DNA from: Arenimonas daejeonensis
GTDB lineage: Bacteria; Pseudomonadota; Gammaproteobacteria; Xanthomonadales; Xanthomonadaceae
NCBI RefSeq assembly: GCF_007993735.1
Contig: NZ_CP042453.1
Coordinates: 62,001-126,000 of the forward strand
Direction: 5' to 3'
Length of the DNA: 64,000 nucleotides
This document shows positions 38,453-47,780 of the stretch, in pieces. The notes beneath the pieces are model-generated. The model ran no database searches. It was not told where the DNA came from and saw only the letters and a program-made list of their open reading frames with translations. Every line of letters starts with the position of its first letter. Position 1 is the stretch's first letter. The position numbers and the translations under genes are program-made.

Positions 38453-39380
38453 TCATGCCGTCGCGCGGCTGCGCCACCAGGCCCGCGGTGCGGCGACGAC
38501 GTAGTGCGCCCACAGCGCCAGCCACAGCAGCGGCCGTTGCCAGGGTGGTGTTTCGTCGGACTCGAACTTGCTGAAATAGCGCCACAGCCCGCGGTGTTTC
38601 TGCCATTCCACCCACAACGGCCGGCGGCGGCTGGACACCCCGCGCACATGGGTCACGCGCAGGTCGTTGGCCACCACCACCTCGTAACCGGCGACACGTA
38701 CGCGCCGGCACAGGTCCAGGTCTTCGGCGTGCAAGCGGTAGCCTTCGTCGAAACCGCCCAGGCGCACGAACAGGCCCAGCGGCATCAGCATCAGCGCGCC
38801 GGACACCGCGTCCACCGGCTGCACGACCAGTGCCGGGTCGCGCCAGGTACAGGTCGTCGCGCCGGCCCAGCCCGGACATCTGCTCGCGCAGCGAAGGATC
38901 GCTGCGGCGCGAGGACAGGTCCACGACACCCTCCTCGTCCACCAACTCGACCCCGAGCAGACCGGCGCCGGCACGGGCGATGGCATGCGCCACCAGGCGC
39001 GACAGCGTGTCGCGCTCGACGTAGGCGTCAGGATTCACGAAGGCCACCCAGGGCTGCGAGACCGCGGTGGCACCCTGGTTGCAGGCTGCACCGAAGCCGC
39101 GGTTCTCGTCGTTTCGCACCAGGCTCAGGCGCGGGTCGCGCTGCGCCATGCGCCGAACGCGCTCGGCGCTGTCGTCAGGCGAGGCGTTGTCGATCACGAC
39201 CACACGCGCTACGTCGCGGGCGGCCAGCAGCCGGAACAGGCAGGCCTCGATGGTGCTGGCACTGGCGTAGGTCACCACGATGACGGCGATGTCCCGGGCG
39301 CTGAAGTCGCGGGCGCCATTGTCGCCGGTGACCGGGTAGTCGTGGGTGGTGTTGCTCACGCGGCGATCCCGCGCACGCAT
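38453..39380 (-). CDS. Family 2 glycosyltransferase, WbbL-like (one apparent frameshift)
   Basis: GT-A fold sugar transferase. IAVIVVTYASASTIEACLFRL, VVVIDNASPDDSAERV and WVAFVNPDAYVERD are the donor-binding strands, the last holding the DxD-like metal site. The C-terminal part (GGFDEGYRLHAEDLDLCRRVRVAGYEV) resembles rhamnosyltransferases. An extra base near 38,848 changes frame; repaired length is about 308 aa. The start is uncertain: ATG 39380 or GTG 39359, neither with a good ribosome-binding site. Sugar and acceptor unknown. Confidence 0.85.
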
Positions 39381-39436
39381 GCAGGCGTGCGGCGTCCACC
39401 GGCGAAGGGCAGGAAGGACTTGGCCATGTCGGAATG

Positions 39437-40294
39437 CTAGCCGAACAGGTCGCGCTGCGGGCCGGAACGCGCCAGGGCCTCGATCCGGTCGGCCAGGCGC
39501 GCGCGCAGCGGCCGCAGCGGGTCGGCCATGATGAAACGCGCCACGCGTTCGTTGTGGTCGGGCCAACGCGCCAGCAGCCGGGCCAGGTGATCACCGTCCG
39601 CCGCCAGGTCCACCGGCGCCGACGACGCGGCGCCCGGTCGCGCGACGTAGGCGGTCCCGCACAGCACGTTGCGCCAGCCCATGGCGGCGGCGCGCAGGCA
39701 GAAGTCGCTGTATCCACCGTGGCCGCCGCCGAAGGTCTCGGCGTCGAATCCACCCAGCTGGCGCAACGCCGCCCGCCGCAGGTACAGGCAGAAACCGGGC
39801 GCGGCCGGCAAGTCGGGATACTCCGGCGGCGACAGGCCGGCGGCAGCCTCGGCCACCGCGTCAGGATGCTCCGGTACCGGGTTGGCTTCGCAGAAGCGCG
39901 GGAAGGAGCAGATCTCGGCGTCGTTGGACCAGGGCGTGGCCGTGGCGATGCGCGGGTCGCTGGTGGCGCAGCGGGCGATCTGCTGCAGCCAGCCGGCCGT
40001 GGTGATGGTTCCGGTGTCCAGCAGCACCAGGTCATCGTCGCAGGTGTCCGCGAACGCGGCATTGCAGTTGGCGGACAGGCCCAGGTGGCGTTCGCGCCGC
40101 AGGTAGCGCACGTCCAGCGCGCTGCGTCCGGCCCAGCCCTGGGCCAGCGGTTCGATGCGTGGATCGGACGAGGCGTCGTCCGCAAGCAGCACGCGGCTGC
40201 CGGCCGGCAGCGTGCGGTCCAGCGAAGCCAGGCAGCCGTCCAGCGCCTCGAGTGCGTTGTGGATGGGCAGGACGACAGTGGGAAGCCGGTTCAT
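39437..40294 (-). CDS. Family 2 glycosyltransferase
   Basis: 285-aa GT-A protein. VVLPIHNALEALDGCLASL is the nucleotide-sugar strand, VLLADDASSDPRIEPL the next. DDDLVLLDTGTITTAGWLQ stands where the usual NSDT metal motif occurs, so the motif is altered. GGFDAETFGGGHGGYSDFCLRAAAMGWRN is the typical acceptor-side helix. It follows gspD by 21 bp in the same direction and precedes another GT2 gene, suggesting a small glycan-modification pair. Substrates are unknown. Confidence 0.85.
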   Translation of the reverse strand: MNRLPTVVLPIHNALEALDGCLASLDRTLPAGSRVLLADDASSDPRIEPLAQGWAGRSALDVRYLRRERHLGLSANCNAAFADTCDDDLVLLDTGTITTAGWLQQIARCATSDPRIATATPWSNDAEICSFPRFCEANPVPEHPDAVAEAAAGLSPPEYPDLPAAPGFCLYLRRAALRQLGGFDAETFGGGHGGYSDFCLRAAAMGWRNVLCGTAYVARPGAASSAPVDLAADGDHLARLLARWPDHNERVARFIMADPLRPLRARLADRIEALARSGPQRDLFG

Positions 40295-40315
40295 CCGGTG
40301 ACGGCGTGGCGCATG

Positions 40316-42466
40316 TCAGCGGGGATCGGCTTCCGCCTCGCGCAGCGGCTCGAGCGCACGGAAACGCTCGCCGTATTCGTCGGTGAGCTTGCGGGCTTCG
40401 GCCGGATCGCGGATCACCCGGGGCGTGACCAGCACGATCACCTCCGTGCGGCGCTTGTCCTGGGACTTCACGCCGAACAACGCACCGAACACCGGGATCC
40501 GGCTCAGGCCCGGCACGCCGGAACTGCCGTCGCTGACGCTGTCGGTGATCAGGCCGCCCAGCATCACCGTCTCGCCGCTCATCACGGCGGCCTCCGTGGT
40601 GACGGTGCGCTTGTTGATCGGCAGATTGCCGGTGGGATCGTCGGCACGCGCGGCGCCGGCGGAGCTGACCTCCTGCTCGATCTCCATGAATACGGTGCCG
40701 TCGCGGCTGATGCGCGGGGTCACCGTCAGGATCACGCCGGTGTCGAGGTATTGGACCTGGGTGTAGGTGCCGTTGTCGCTGCCGCCGTCGATCGGGTTGA
40801 AACTGGTGCTGTTGACCGGGATCTTGGTGCCGACGTCGAGCTTGGCCTCGGCGTTGTTGCGCACCAGCACCGATGGCGTGGACAGGATGCGGATGTTGGA
40901 CGCGTTGTCCAGCGCCGTGACGATCGCCGCCGTATCGCCACCGACGAAGTTCCAGATCAGGCCGGTACCCAGGTCGCCCTGTTCGCGGATCGAGCCGCCT
41001 TCGAGCAAAGTGCTCGGGACGGCGTTGCGGAAGAACCAGTCCACGCCGTAACGCAGCTCACCGACCAGTTCGACCTCGACCACCTGCGCCTCGATGTGGA
41101 CCTGCAGCGGCATGTTGTCGAGGCGCCCGATCGCGCGGCGGATCGATTCCCATTGACCCGGCGTGGCGCGCACCAGCAGGGCGTTGGATTCCTCGACCGC
41201 GCTGATGGACACGTCGTCGCTGCTGCCCAACGCGATGCCGTCGCCACGCGACGCCGACGCCGATGCGTTGGCGGCGTTCTCTGCGCGCGCCTTCGGATCG
41301 GCGGCATCCGGCGCCGGGGTTTCGATGGACCGGATCCGCACCGGCTCCAGTCCCGGCATCATCGAGGGCGGCCCGGCGCTGCCTTCCGACGAGGAACCGC
41401 CGCCGGAGCCACCGAACACGTTGCTCAGCTGCTCGGCCAGGTCCACTGCCTTCATGTACAGCACTTCGTAGGTGTACAGGCGCGCGCCTTCGCCGCCGCC
41501 GGCGTCCAGCCGTTCGATCCAGACCTGCGCCTCGCGCAGGTATTTGGCCTGCGGGGTGATCACCATCACCGCGTTCTGGCCCTGCAACGGCATGAAACGG
41601 ATCATGCCGGAGACCGGCATGCCGCCACCCTCGCCGAACACGCCGTTGAGTTCCTCGACGATCTGCGCCGCTTCGCCGGACTGCAGCGGGAACACGCCCA
41701 CCGACATGCCGGCCAGCCAGTCCACGTCGAAGATCTGCACCGTGCGCAGGTAGTTCTGCAGTTCGCTGCGGGTGCCGGCCAGGGTGATCATGTTGCGGGC
41801 GTTGTCGACGTTGACCACGGCGTTCGGGCGCGCGTAGGGCTCGAGCACCTTCTTCATCTCGCTGGCCGAGATGAACTGCAGCGGCACCGCGCGCACTTCG
41901 TAACCACGGGCATTGCCGGCGGTTCCGGTGCGCGGCGACAGGTTGCCGGCGATCGCCTGCTCGGTCGGCAGCACGTTGTAGCGGCCGTCGGACCAGACCA
42001 GGCGGGCGTTGTTCCAGCCCAGCACCATCTCCAGCAGGCTCAGGGCCTGGGCGGCGTTGACCGGCCGCGGCGTGGCCAGGGTCACCTGGCCCTGCACGTT
42101 CGGGGCGATCACGTAGTTCTGTTGCAGCAGGTCGCCAAGGATGGCCTTGACCACCGCATGCACCGGCTCGCCCTCGAAGTTGAAGGTGGCCTCGCCCGGC
42201 ATGTCGAGCGACGGCGCCGGGCTGGCGGCGACCTTCTGGTCGATGACGCGGCCGGTGCCCGGCGTGAGCTGCGCGGCATAGGGATCCCCGGTCACCGCCA
42301 CCACGTCCGTGCCATCCACCGGCCCGGCGCTGTCGGCGGCCGGCGCGATGCCGGCCTGCGGGTCACCGTCACGACTGATCACCGGCGCCGGTGCCGTGGC
42401 ACAGCCCACGAGCAGGACCAGCAGCGCGGTCGCGAACAGCAGTCGGTATCTGGCAACTCGATTCAT
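40316..42466 (-). CDS. gspD: Type II secretion secretin GspD/XpsD
   Basis: Outer-membrane channel of the T2SS. The lipoprotein signal LLFATALLVLLVGC is as in XpsD of Xanthomonas, so the secretin is itself lipidated. N0-N3 domains run from about residue 95 to 430, including FNFEGEPVHAVVKAILGDLL. A Gly/Ser-rich loop occurs around residue 350. The secretin domain has VEVELVGELRYGVDWFF, the membrane region ILSTPSVLVRNNAEAKLDVG and TVMLGGLITD. Length 716 aa, frame intact. Last gene of the operon, 4 bp after gspN. Confidence 0.95.
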   Translation of the reverse strand: MNRVARYRLLFATALLVLLVGCATAPAPVISRDGDPQAGIAPAADSAGPVDGTDVVAVTGDPYAAQLTPGTGRVIDQKVAASPAPSLDMPGEATFNFEGEPVHAVVKAILGDLLQQNYVIAPNVQGQVTLATPRPVNAAQALSLLEMVLGWNNARLVWSDGRYNVLPTEQAIAGNLSPRTGTAGNARGYEVRAVPLQFISASEMKKVLEPYARPNAVVNVDNARNMITLAGTRSELQNYLRTVQIFDVDWLAGMSVGVFPLQSGEAAQIVEELNGVFGEGGGMPVSGMIRFMPLQGQNAVMVITPQAKYLREAQVWIERLDAGGGEGARLYTYEVLYMKAVDLAEQLSNVFGGSGGGSSSEGSAGPPSMMPGLEPVRIRSIETPAPDAADPKARAENAANASASASRGDGIALGSSDDVSISAVEESNALLVRATPGQWESIRRAIGRLDNMPLQVHIEAQVVEVELVGELRYGVDWFFRNAVPSTLLEGGSIREQGDLGTGLIWNFVGGDTAAIVTALDNASNIRILSTPSVLVRNNAEAKLDVGTKIPVNSTSFNPIDGGSDNGTYTQVQYLDTGVILTVTPRISRDGTVFMEIEQEVSSAGAARADDPTGNLPINKRTVTTEAAVMSGETVMLGGLITDSVSDGSSGVPGLSRIPVFGALFGVKSQDKRRTEVIVLVTPRVIRDPAEARKLTDEYGERFRALEPLREAEADPR

Positions 42467-42470
42467 GCGG

Positions 42471-43193
42471 CTACTCTACCTGTTGGTCGTTGCGTCGCGC
42501 GTTTTCGGCGCGAATCTGGGCGCGTCGCGCCTCGATGCGGCGACGGATCGCCTCGACTTGTTGTTCCTGGGTCGGTTCGGCGTCGCCCTTCGGTGGTGGC
42601 GCCGGCTCGGCGGCGACCTTGTCTTCAGGATCGGCCTCGGGCGGTGCGGCTGCCGCCACCGGCGCCGCGCCGGGGTTGCCCGACACCGGCACCATGCCGC
42701 TGCCGCCGTCGAACACCCTCAGCGCCAGTTCGGTCCTGCCCTGCGGACCATCGAACACGGCGCTGCGCGGTTCCAGTTCCACCAGCCGCCAGGCGGTGCC
42801 TTCGATCAGTTCGCCCAGGTGCACGCGCCGGCTCTTGCCATCGTCCTTGACCTGCACGATCGCCAGCTTGACGTCGCCGGAAATCAGTACGCTGGTCAGC
42901 GTCACCTCCAGCGGTTTATCGCCCTCGCCTGCTCCGGCGTCGGACATCGGCGCGGGCCGGCGGTCAGCGGTCAGCAGCGGGCGATCGCCGACCTCCAGAT
43001 AATCCGTCGCTGGCCCAAGACGCGAACCGACCACCGTCAGGCGGACTTCCGGCATCGACGGCACCAGGGCGGTGTCATCGGGCCTGGGTGCCACCCGGCC
43101 GCCCAGGCCGGCCACCGCCAGCACGAACAGGCACACCGCCCACAGCGCCAGCGCGGCCAGCACCGCTCCCCGTGGCCGCAGCGCACTAATCAC
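42471..43193 (-). CDS. gspN: Type II secretion protein XpsN/GspN (GspC-like linker)
   Basis: 240-aa protein with one N-terminal membrane helix (AVLAALALWAVCLFVLAVAG). A periplasmic HR-like domain with LTSVLISGDVKLAIVQVKD and AWRLVELEPRSAVFDG follows. The C-terminal Pro/Ala and charged region ends in a helix rich in Arg/Glu/Gln. In Xanthomonas the corresponding XpsN bridges inner-membrane XpsL-XpsM to secretin XpsD, doing the job of GspC. No other gspC is present. It overlaps gspM by 8 bp. Confidence 0.85.
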   Translation of the reverse strand: MISALRPRGAVLAALALWAVCLFVLAVAGLGGRVAPRPDDTALVPSMPEVRLTVVGSRLGPATDYLEVGDRPLLTADRRPAPMSDAGAGEGDKPLEVTLTSVLISGDVKLAIVQVKDDGKSRRVHLGELIEGTAWRLVELEPRSAVFDGPQGRTELALRVFDGGSGMVPVSGNPGAAPVAAAAPPEADPEDKVAAEPAPPPKGDAEPTQEQQVEAIRRRIEARRAQIRAENARRNDQQVE

Positions 43194-43779
43194 GCGGCAC
43201 CTCCACGGGCGACTTCAGGTAACCGTAGAGATCGAAACTGACGTCCATGGCGCCGCCTTCCCGGCCCGCGCCCAGGTAGCTGCGACGCGACAGCAGGTCG
43301 AGGTTGTCCACGAACAGTTGCGGGCTGCCGCTCTCCAGCGCATGCAGCACCGCCCCGAGCTCGGCCATGCCGCAACGCAGCCGCACCTGCACGGTGGCAC
43401 GCACGAAGGGCTCGTCAATGCGCGTTTCCGACGGCGTGCGCGCGGTGATCTGGCAGCGCGTGGCCTGCGGGCTCGCTTCGCCGACCACCGATTCCAGCCG
43501 CTGCACTGGGGCCGCGGTCGCGAGCTGCAGGTTGGCCTCGGGCAGGAAGCCGGGGTTGCCGGCCTCGAACTCGCGCACCCGCGCGAGTTCGCGCTCCAGC
43601 GCCGGGCGTTGCGCAATCTCCATGCGCAGGGCCAGTTCCTCGTCGCGCAGGCTGGCGATCTGTCCACCCATCGCCAGCATCGGCGCGGTGAACCACCAGT
43701 GCAGCAGCACGAAATAGACGCCCGCGACCACCGCGATGGTGACGGCGAGCACGCGCAGGCGCTCAGCGTTGGGCTTCAT
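43186..43779 (-). CDS. gspM: Type II secretion inner-membrane protein GspM/XpsM
   Basis: 197-aa bitopic protein starting MKPNAERLRVLAVTIAVVAG. The membrane helix is at about residues 10-30. A periplasmic coiled coil (IASLRDEELALRMEIAQRPA) and a ferredoxin-like domain follow. It stabilises GspL and the ATPase platform. Start ATG 43779 lies within the end of gspL (17-bp overlap); the longer open frame upstream is a shadow of gspL. Confidence 0.88.
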   Translation of the reverse strand: MKPNAERLRVLAVTIAVVAGVYFVLLHWWFTAPMLAMGGQIASLRDEELALRMEIAQRPALERELARVREFEAGNPGFLPEANLQLATAAPVQRLESVVGEASPQATRCQITARTPSETRIDEPFVRATVQVRLRCGMAELGAVLHALESGSPQLFVDNLDLLSRRSYLGAGREGGAMDVSFDLYGYLKSPVEVPRD

Positions 43780-44897
43780 CGCCGGCCTCCACGGGTTTTT
43801 CGACGACACCGGCGGTGAGGGTGAATCGGTCGCGCCCACTGCGCGGGTCGGCCTGCACCGCACCCGACAGCGCCGGGTCCGACAGCAGCGGCGACGCCTG
43901 CAGCAGTCCCACCAGGGCCGGCGCGGCGCGGCTCTGCCCCACCATCACCAGCTTGCCGCCGTTCACGGCCAGCTTGTCCAGCGCGGTGTCGTCGGGAATG
44001 CGGCGGGTCAGGTCGTCCAGCAGCTCGAGCATGGTCGGCCGGTTGGCGCGGGTGGTGGCCAGGAAATTGGCCGCCTGCGCCGACACCAGCAACTGGTTCC
44101 GCAGCCCGCGCGCCTGGCGCGCTTCGTCGTTGGCAGCGGCGACCTGGCGCTGCAGTGTTTCCAGGCGCTCGCTGCGGTTGTGCAGGCACAGCAGCAGTGC
44201 GCCGAACAGCGCGACCGCCGCCGTCCCGGCCAGCAGCGTGTTCAGGCGGCGCACGGGATCACGGCGCTGTCCGCGCCGCGTGTCGGGCAGCAGGTTCAGC
44301 CCCAGGCGCCGGCCGTCGGCTTCCACCGCATCCACGCCGGCCAGACCCTGCGCCAGCGGGCCCAGTGCCTGCAGCCCGGCTTCAAGCCGTGCACGCGGCA
44401 GCACCAGCAGTTCCACCTGCAACTGCTGGCTGGCGGCATCACGCGACAGCACCCGGCCCTGAGTAACTCACCTGGTCGGCGCTGAAGGGGGTCTGCCGGT
44501 CCAGCTCGAAGGCCAGCACTTCGCGCAGGCGCGGCTCGGCGGCCGCCGGCAGTGAAAGCGTGCGGCGCAGGACCTGGGACGCGGGCAGCAACAGCCAGAC
44601 CGGCACCGCAGCCGCCTCCAGGCGCGCATGCGCGGCCTGCAGCACGCCGGCATCGTGCAAGGGCAGCGGGCCCAGCACCTGGTCACCACGACGGGTGGCG
44701 GCGATCAGCTCCAGGTGGTCGTCGCGGCGCAGTACGCAGAGTTTCTGCTCGTCTCCCTCGATGCCCTCGCGCCAGCGGACCGGCAACAGCGACAGCAATG
44801 CCTGCACGGCCTCGTTCGTCCATGCCGGCAGCGGACTGCGGGCCAGGCGCACTTTCAGGGGTTCGAGCAGGGTGGCGAAACGATCTGCGGCGGGCAT
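43763..44897 (-). CDS. gspL: Type II secretion protein GspL/XpsL (one apparent frameshift)
   Basis: Inner-membrane protein whose cytoplasmic actin-like domain binds the ATPase GspE. The N-terminal part includes LRRTLSLPAAAEPRLREVLA and FELDRQTPFSADQV, a hallmark of GspL/PilM-like proteins. A single helix (about residues 245-265) and a periplasmic coiled-coil plus ferredoxin-like domain follow. One extra G near 44,459 stops the first frame at SYSGPGAVA; the real continuation is VLSRDAASQQLQVELLVLP. Repaired length is about 377 aa. It starts at the gspK stop. Confidence 0.9.
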
Positions 44898-45778
44898 CAG
44901 TCGGGTTCTCCCGCCCGCCAGGCCAGCGGTGCGTACAGTTGGCCGAAACCGCTGCCGGCGCCCATGCGCAGTGTGGCGGTGATTTCGACCTGGGAGCCGT
45001 CCGGGCGGGTGGCGCGGCTGGCCACACTATACGTCCCGGACCCGACCACGGCGAGCGCGGTCCCGTCGGGCTGCAGCGGGACCGGAAGCCCCGGCTGCCA
45101 GGCCTCGCGGGCCGCCAGCAGCTGCGCCAGCTGCACCGGGTCCAGGCCCATGGCCTGCAGCACCGGCGCCTGGGCGAAGCTCGGGTCCGGCTGCGACCGC
45201 GCGGTGTAAACGGTGACGTACGGCACCAGCAGGCGATAGGTAGCCTCGTCCATGCCCAGCAGCTGCTGCAGTTCCGACAGCGTGGTGAACGGCTGGTCCT
45301 TGGCGCCGTAAGGCAGGTCGGCGGCGGCGTAGTCGCGGTCCTCGGCGCCGCCTTCGACCGCCAGCAGCTGATCGGGATCGCGCCAGTCCTGGATCGCACC
45401 GGCCAGGGCGCGCGCGCGGAATTCCTCGACGCCCAGCACCCTCATCAGAACCGCCAACTGGCGGACGTCGGCGACATTGAGGTCGAACTTGCCGGCCTCG
45501 TCCTGCACGCGCACCTCGAGCTGGTAGTCCTCGAACCGGAAGCTGTTCGGGCGCGCGTCCGGCACCCAGCGCTGGTTGGCATCCGGCGCCGACAAACGCA
45601 GCGCCGCCACTTCGATGCCGGCCTCGGCCGCCAGCCGCCCGGCCACCTGCGCGCGCAGCGCGCTGCCCTGAAGTGCCTCGGTGCGCGCGCCGAGCGCGAA
45701 CACCGACACCAGGCCGGCCATCAGCAACAGCAGCCAGAGCACCAGCAGCAGGGCGGCACCACGCATGCGCGGCATCAC
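44897..45778 (-). CDS. gspK: Type II secretion minor pseudopilin GspK/XpsK
   Basis: Large minor pseudopilin capping the pseudopilus tip with GspI and GspJ. MMPRMRG/AALLLVLWLLLLMAG shows the prepilin peptidase site after glycine; the +5 glutamate is absent, as normal for GspK. The alpha domain with FDLNVADVRQLAVLM and the AIQDWRDPDQL loop matches the family. Length 293 aa, frame intact. Overlaps gspJ by 4 bp. Confidence 0.93.
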   Translation of the reverse strand: MMPRMRGAALLLVLWLLLLMAGLVSVFALGARTEALQGSALRAQVAGRLAAEAGIEVAALRLSAPDANQRWVPDARPNSFRFEDYQLEVRVQDEAGKFDLNVADVRQLAVLMRVLGVEEFRARALAGAIQDWRDPDQLLAVEGGAEDRDYAAADLPYGAKDQPFTTLSELQQLLGMDEATYRLLVPYVTVYTARSQPDPSFAQAPVLQAMGLDPVQLAQLLAAREAWQPGLPVPLQPDGTALAVVGSGTYSVASRATRPDGSQVEITATLRMGAGSGFGQLYAPLAWRAGEPD

Positions 45779-46437
45779 TGACCCTCCCCGCCACCGGGGC
45801 CGAATCCGCGCGTCGCCTGCGCCGGCACGCCGCCTGCCAGCCGTGGCGCCGCGACCAGGGTCGGCCAGGAGGCTCCGGGTTCGTGCAGGCGCAGCTCCAG
45901 CCGCACCAGGTGTGGAATCTGTCCGGTCTCGTCCCAGTCGTCCTGCCAGGACCCCGGTTCGCCCTGGTCGTCCAGCGTGCGCAGGGCGAAGCCGCCTTCG
46001 GCGATGCCCTCGAGCAGGATTTCGGGCTCGCGTTCGTTTTCGATCGGGCCATCCGGCGTCAGCAACTGGTGGTCGAACTCCAGGCGCAGGCCGTCGGTGC
46101 CGCGCACCAGCCGGAAGGTCTGCACGTAGGGGCCGCCGCGCGAAAGGTAGCCGGGCATGGGCGCGACGAACTTCAGTTGCTTGCGATCGGCCTCGAACAC
46201 CATCGCCTCGCCGGCGCCGGTCTCGACTTCATAGGGAATGGCCAGCGCACCGTCGATCTGGCGGCGCAGGAAGGCCTGCACGGCGCGCAGGCGTTCGCTG
46301 CGCTGGGCCATCGTCTCGGCGCGCTCGGTGGCGCGGGTGGCGTTGACCAGGGTGCTGAACGCCAGCGCCATGCCAGCCGCCAGCAGCGCCGTCGCCAGCA
46401 GCACCTCGATCAGGCTGAAACCCGCGCTGCGTCTCAT
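45775..46437 (-). CDS. gspJ: Type II secretion minor pseudopilin GspJ/XpsJ
   Basis: 220-aa prepilin-like protein. MRRSAG/FSLIEVLLATALLAAG has the type IV prepilin cleavage site, Phe+1 and Glu+5. RLRAVQAFLRRQIDGAL and the C-terminal LVRLELRLHEPGASW are typical of GspJ. Forms the tip complex with GspI and GspK. Overlaps both neighbours by 4 bp. Frame intact. Confidence 0.93.
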   Translation of the reverse strand: MRRSAGFSLIEVLLATALLAAGMALAFSTLVNATRATERAETMAQRSERLRAVQAFLRRQIDGALAIPYEVETGAGEAMVFEADRKQLKFVAPMPGYLSRGGPYVQTFRLVRGTDGLRLEFDHQLLTPDGPIENEREPEILLEGIAEGGFALRTLDDQGEPGSWQDDWDETGQIPHLVRLELRLHEPGASWPTLVAAPRLAGGVPAQATRGFGPGGGEGQ

Positions 46438-46889
46438 GGCAAGGCCCCGACCGGTTGCTGCGGCAGGCGCGCGCGCAGCGTGGCGAAGCGCAGGCTGCGG
46501 GCGTAGTCGTCCTCGCCCCAGGCCACGTCCAGCTGGATCCGATAGAGCAGCGGCGTGCCGGCGAACTGCCGGCCGGCGGACTCCAGCGGCGCGGCATCGG
46601 GATCAACCGGCACCACCGGCGCCGGATCTTCGGCCTCGGTGATCTCCATCGTCCAGCGGTAGCGGCCGTCATCGGATTCGCCCTGGCGGCGGCCCGGCTC
46701 GATCGGCTCCAGCACGCCGAGTTCATCGAGCAGCGACTGCGCGTGCAGCGTCGCCTGGCTGGCGTCGGCGGCACCACGCACCTGGCCCAGGCCACCCCCG
46801 AGGATGGCGATCAGGATGCCCAGCGCCGACGCCAGCAGGGCGAAGGCCAGCATCACCTCGAGCAGGCTGAAACCGCGCTGTCGGTTCAT
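46434..46889 (-). CDS. gspI: Type II secretion minor pseudopilin GspI/XpsI
   Basis: 151-aa protein with prepilin signal MNRQRG/FSLLEVMLAFALLASALG (Phe+1, Glu+5). The short globular domain ends RSLRFATLRARLPQQP. GspI is the nucleating member of the pseudopilus tip. Its start overlaps the repaired gspH stop. Frame intact. Confidence 0.92.
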   Translation of the reverse strand: MNRQRGFSLLEVMLAFALLASALGILIAILGGGLGQVRGAADASQATLHAQSLLDELGVLEPIEPGRRQGESDDGRYRWTMEITEAEDPAPVVPVDPDAAPLESAGRQFAGTPLLYRIQLDVAWGEDDYARSLRFATLRARLPQQPVGALP

Positions 46890-47337
46890 GGCGCACCCAC
46901 GCCGCGGCTGAGCGTGACTTCACCGGTCAGCCAGGCCACGTCCACGCGCCAGGCGGCGTTGCCGCGCTTGAGCACGATCCGCCCGCCGGTGGCGGCGCCG
47001 TCCGGGAAAAACGCACGGCGGCCACTTCGCGTGCGGGTTGTTCTTCGCGGGCGGTGGTGGCGATCAGTTCGATCTCAGCGGGCAGTTCGCCGTCGCGTTT
47101 GCCGGCGGCCTTCCAGCGTTTGCCGATGACATCAAGCTCGAAGACCTGCGGGCGGCCGGTGGCGATCGCCTGGGCCCGGGTGAAGCGCAGCTGGCCGGCG
47201 ACCTCGCGCGCCGCCGTGCGCAGCTGCTGGCCCGGCAGGGCCTGGCCGATCACCGCCGCGGCCAGCCCGGCCAGCACGGCGATCAGCGCCACCACCAGCA
47301 GCAGTTCGACCAGGGACAGGCCACGTGCGGATTTCAT
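46886..47337 (-). CDS. gspH: Type II secretion minor pseudopilin GspH/XpsH (one apparent frameshift)
   Basis: Minor pseudopilin with prepilin signal MKSARG/LSLVELLLVVALIAVLAG (Leu+1, Glu+5). REVAGQLRFTRAQAIATGRPQVFELD is the FimT/GspH core. The A run at 47008-47012 seems one base short; the next frame gives FFPDGAATGGRIVLKRGNAA and ends LSRGVGAP with a TGA overlapping gspI. Repaired length is about 150 aa. Confidence 0.9.
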
Positions 47338-47356
47338 GGCCGCCGGTCCGTGTCGC

Positions 47357-47775
47357 TCAGGGGGCGCGCAGGTCCGCGTTGACGCTTTCGCCGCCGGGCT
47401 GCGCGTCGGCGCCGAGGCTGACCAGTTCGTAGGGGCCGGATTCGCCCGGCCGGCGGTAGGCGATCGCCGTGCCCCAGGGGTCGTTGAGCTCTTCCTTCTT
47501 CGCGTACGGGCCCAGCCAGTTAGGCATGCCGCTGGCACTGACCAGCTGGTCGAGACTGTCGGGCAGCTTGCCGGTATCCATGCGGAACTGGTCGATCTTG
47601 CCCGACAGCGTGATCAGCTGGGTCTTGGCGATGCCGACGTTGGCGCGGTCCTGGCCGCCCATGATGCGGCTGGTGACCAGGGCCAGTACCGAACCGATCA
47701 GTACGATGACGATGATGACTTCGATCAGGCTCATGCCGCGGGCCTGCTTGCGGGGGAAGCGGGGAGTCGTCGCAT
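47357..47775 (-). CDS. gspG: Type II secretion major pseudopilin GspG/XpsG (one apparent frameshift)
   Basis: Major subunit of the pseudopilus. The mature part reads MSLIEVIIVIVLIGSVLALV, with Glu+5, and ends with the GspG calcium-site region (NDPWGTAIAYRRPGESGPYE, SLGADAQPGG). The N-terminal leader lies in another frame: starting at ATG 47775, one added base near 47,766 gives MRRLPxFPRKQARG before the cleavage site. Methionine at +1 instead of phenylalanine is unusual. Repaired length is about 139 aa. Confidence 0.92.
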
Positions 47776-47780
47776 GGGAT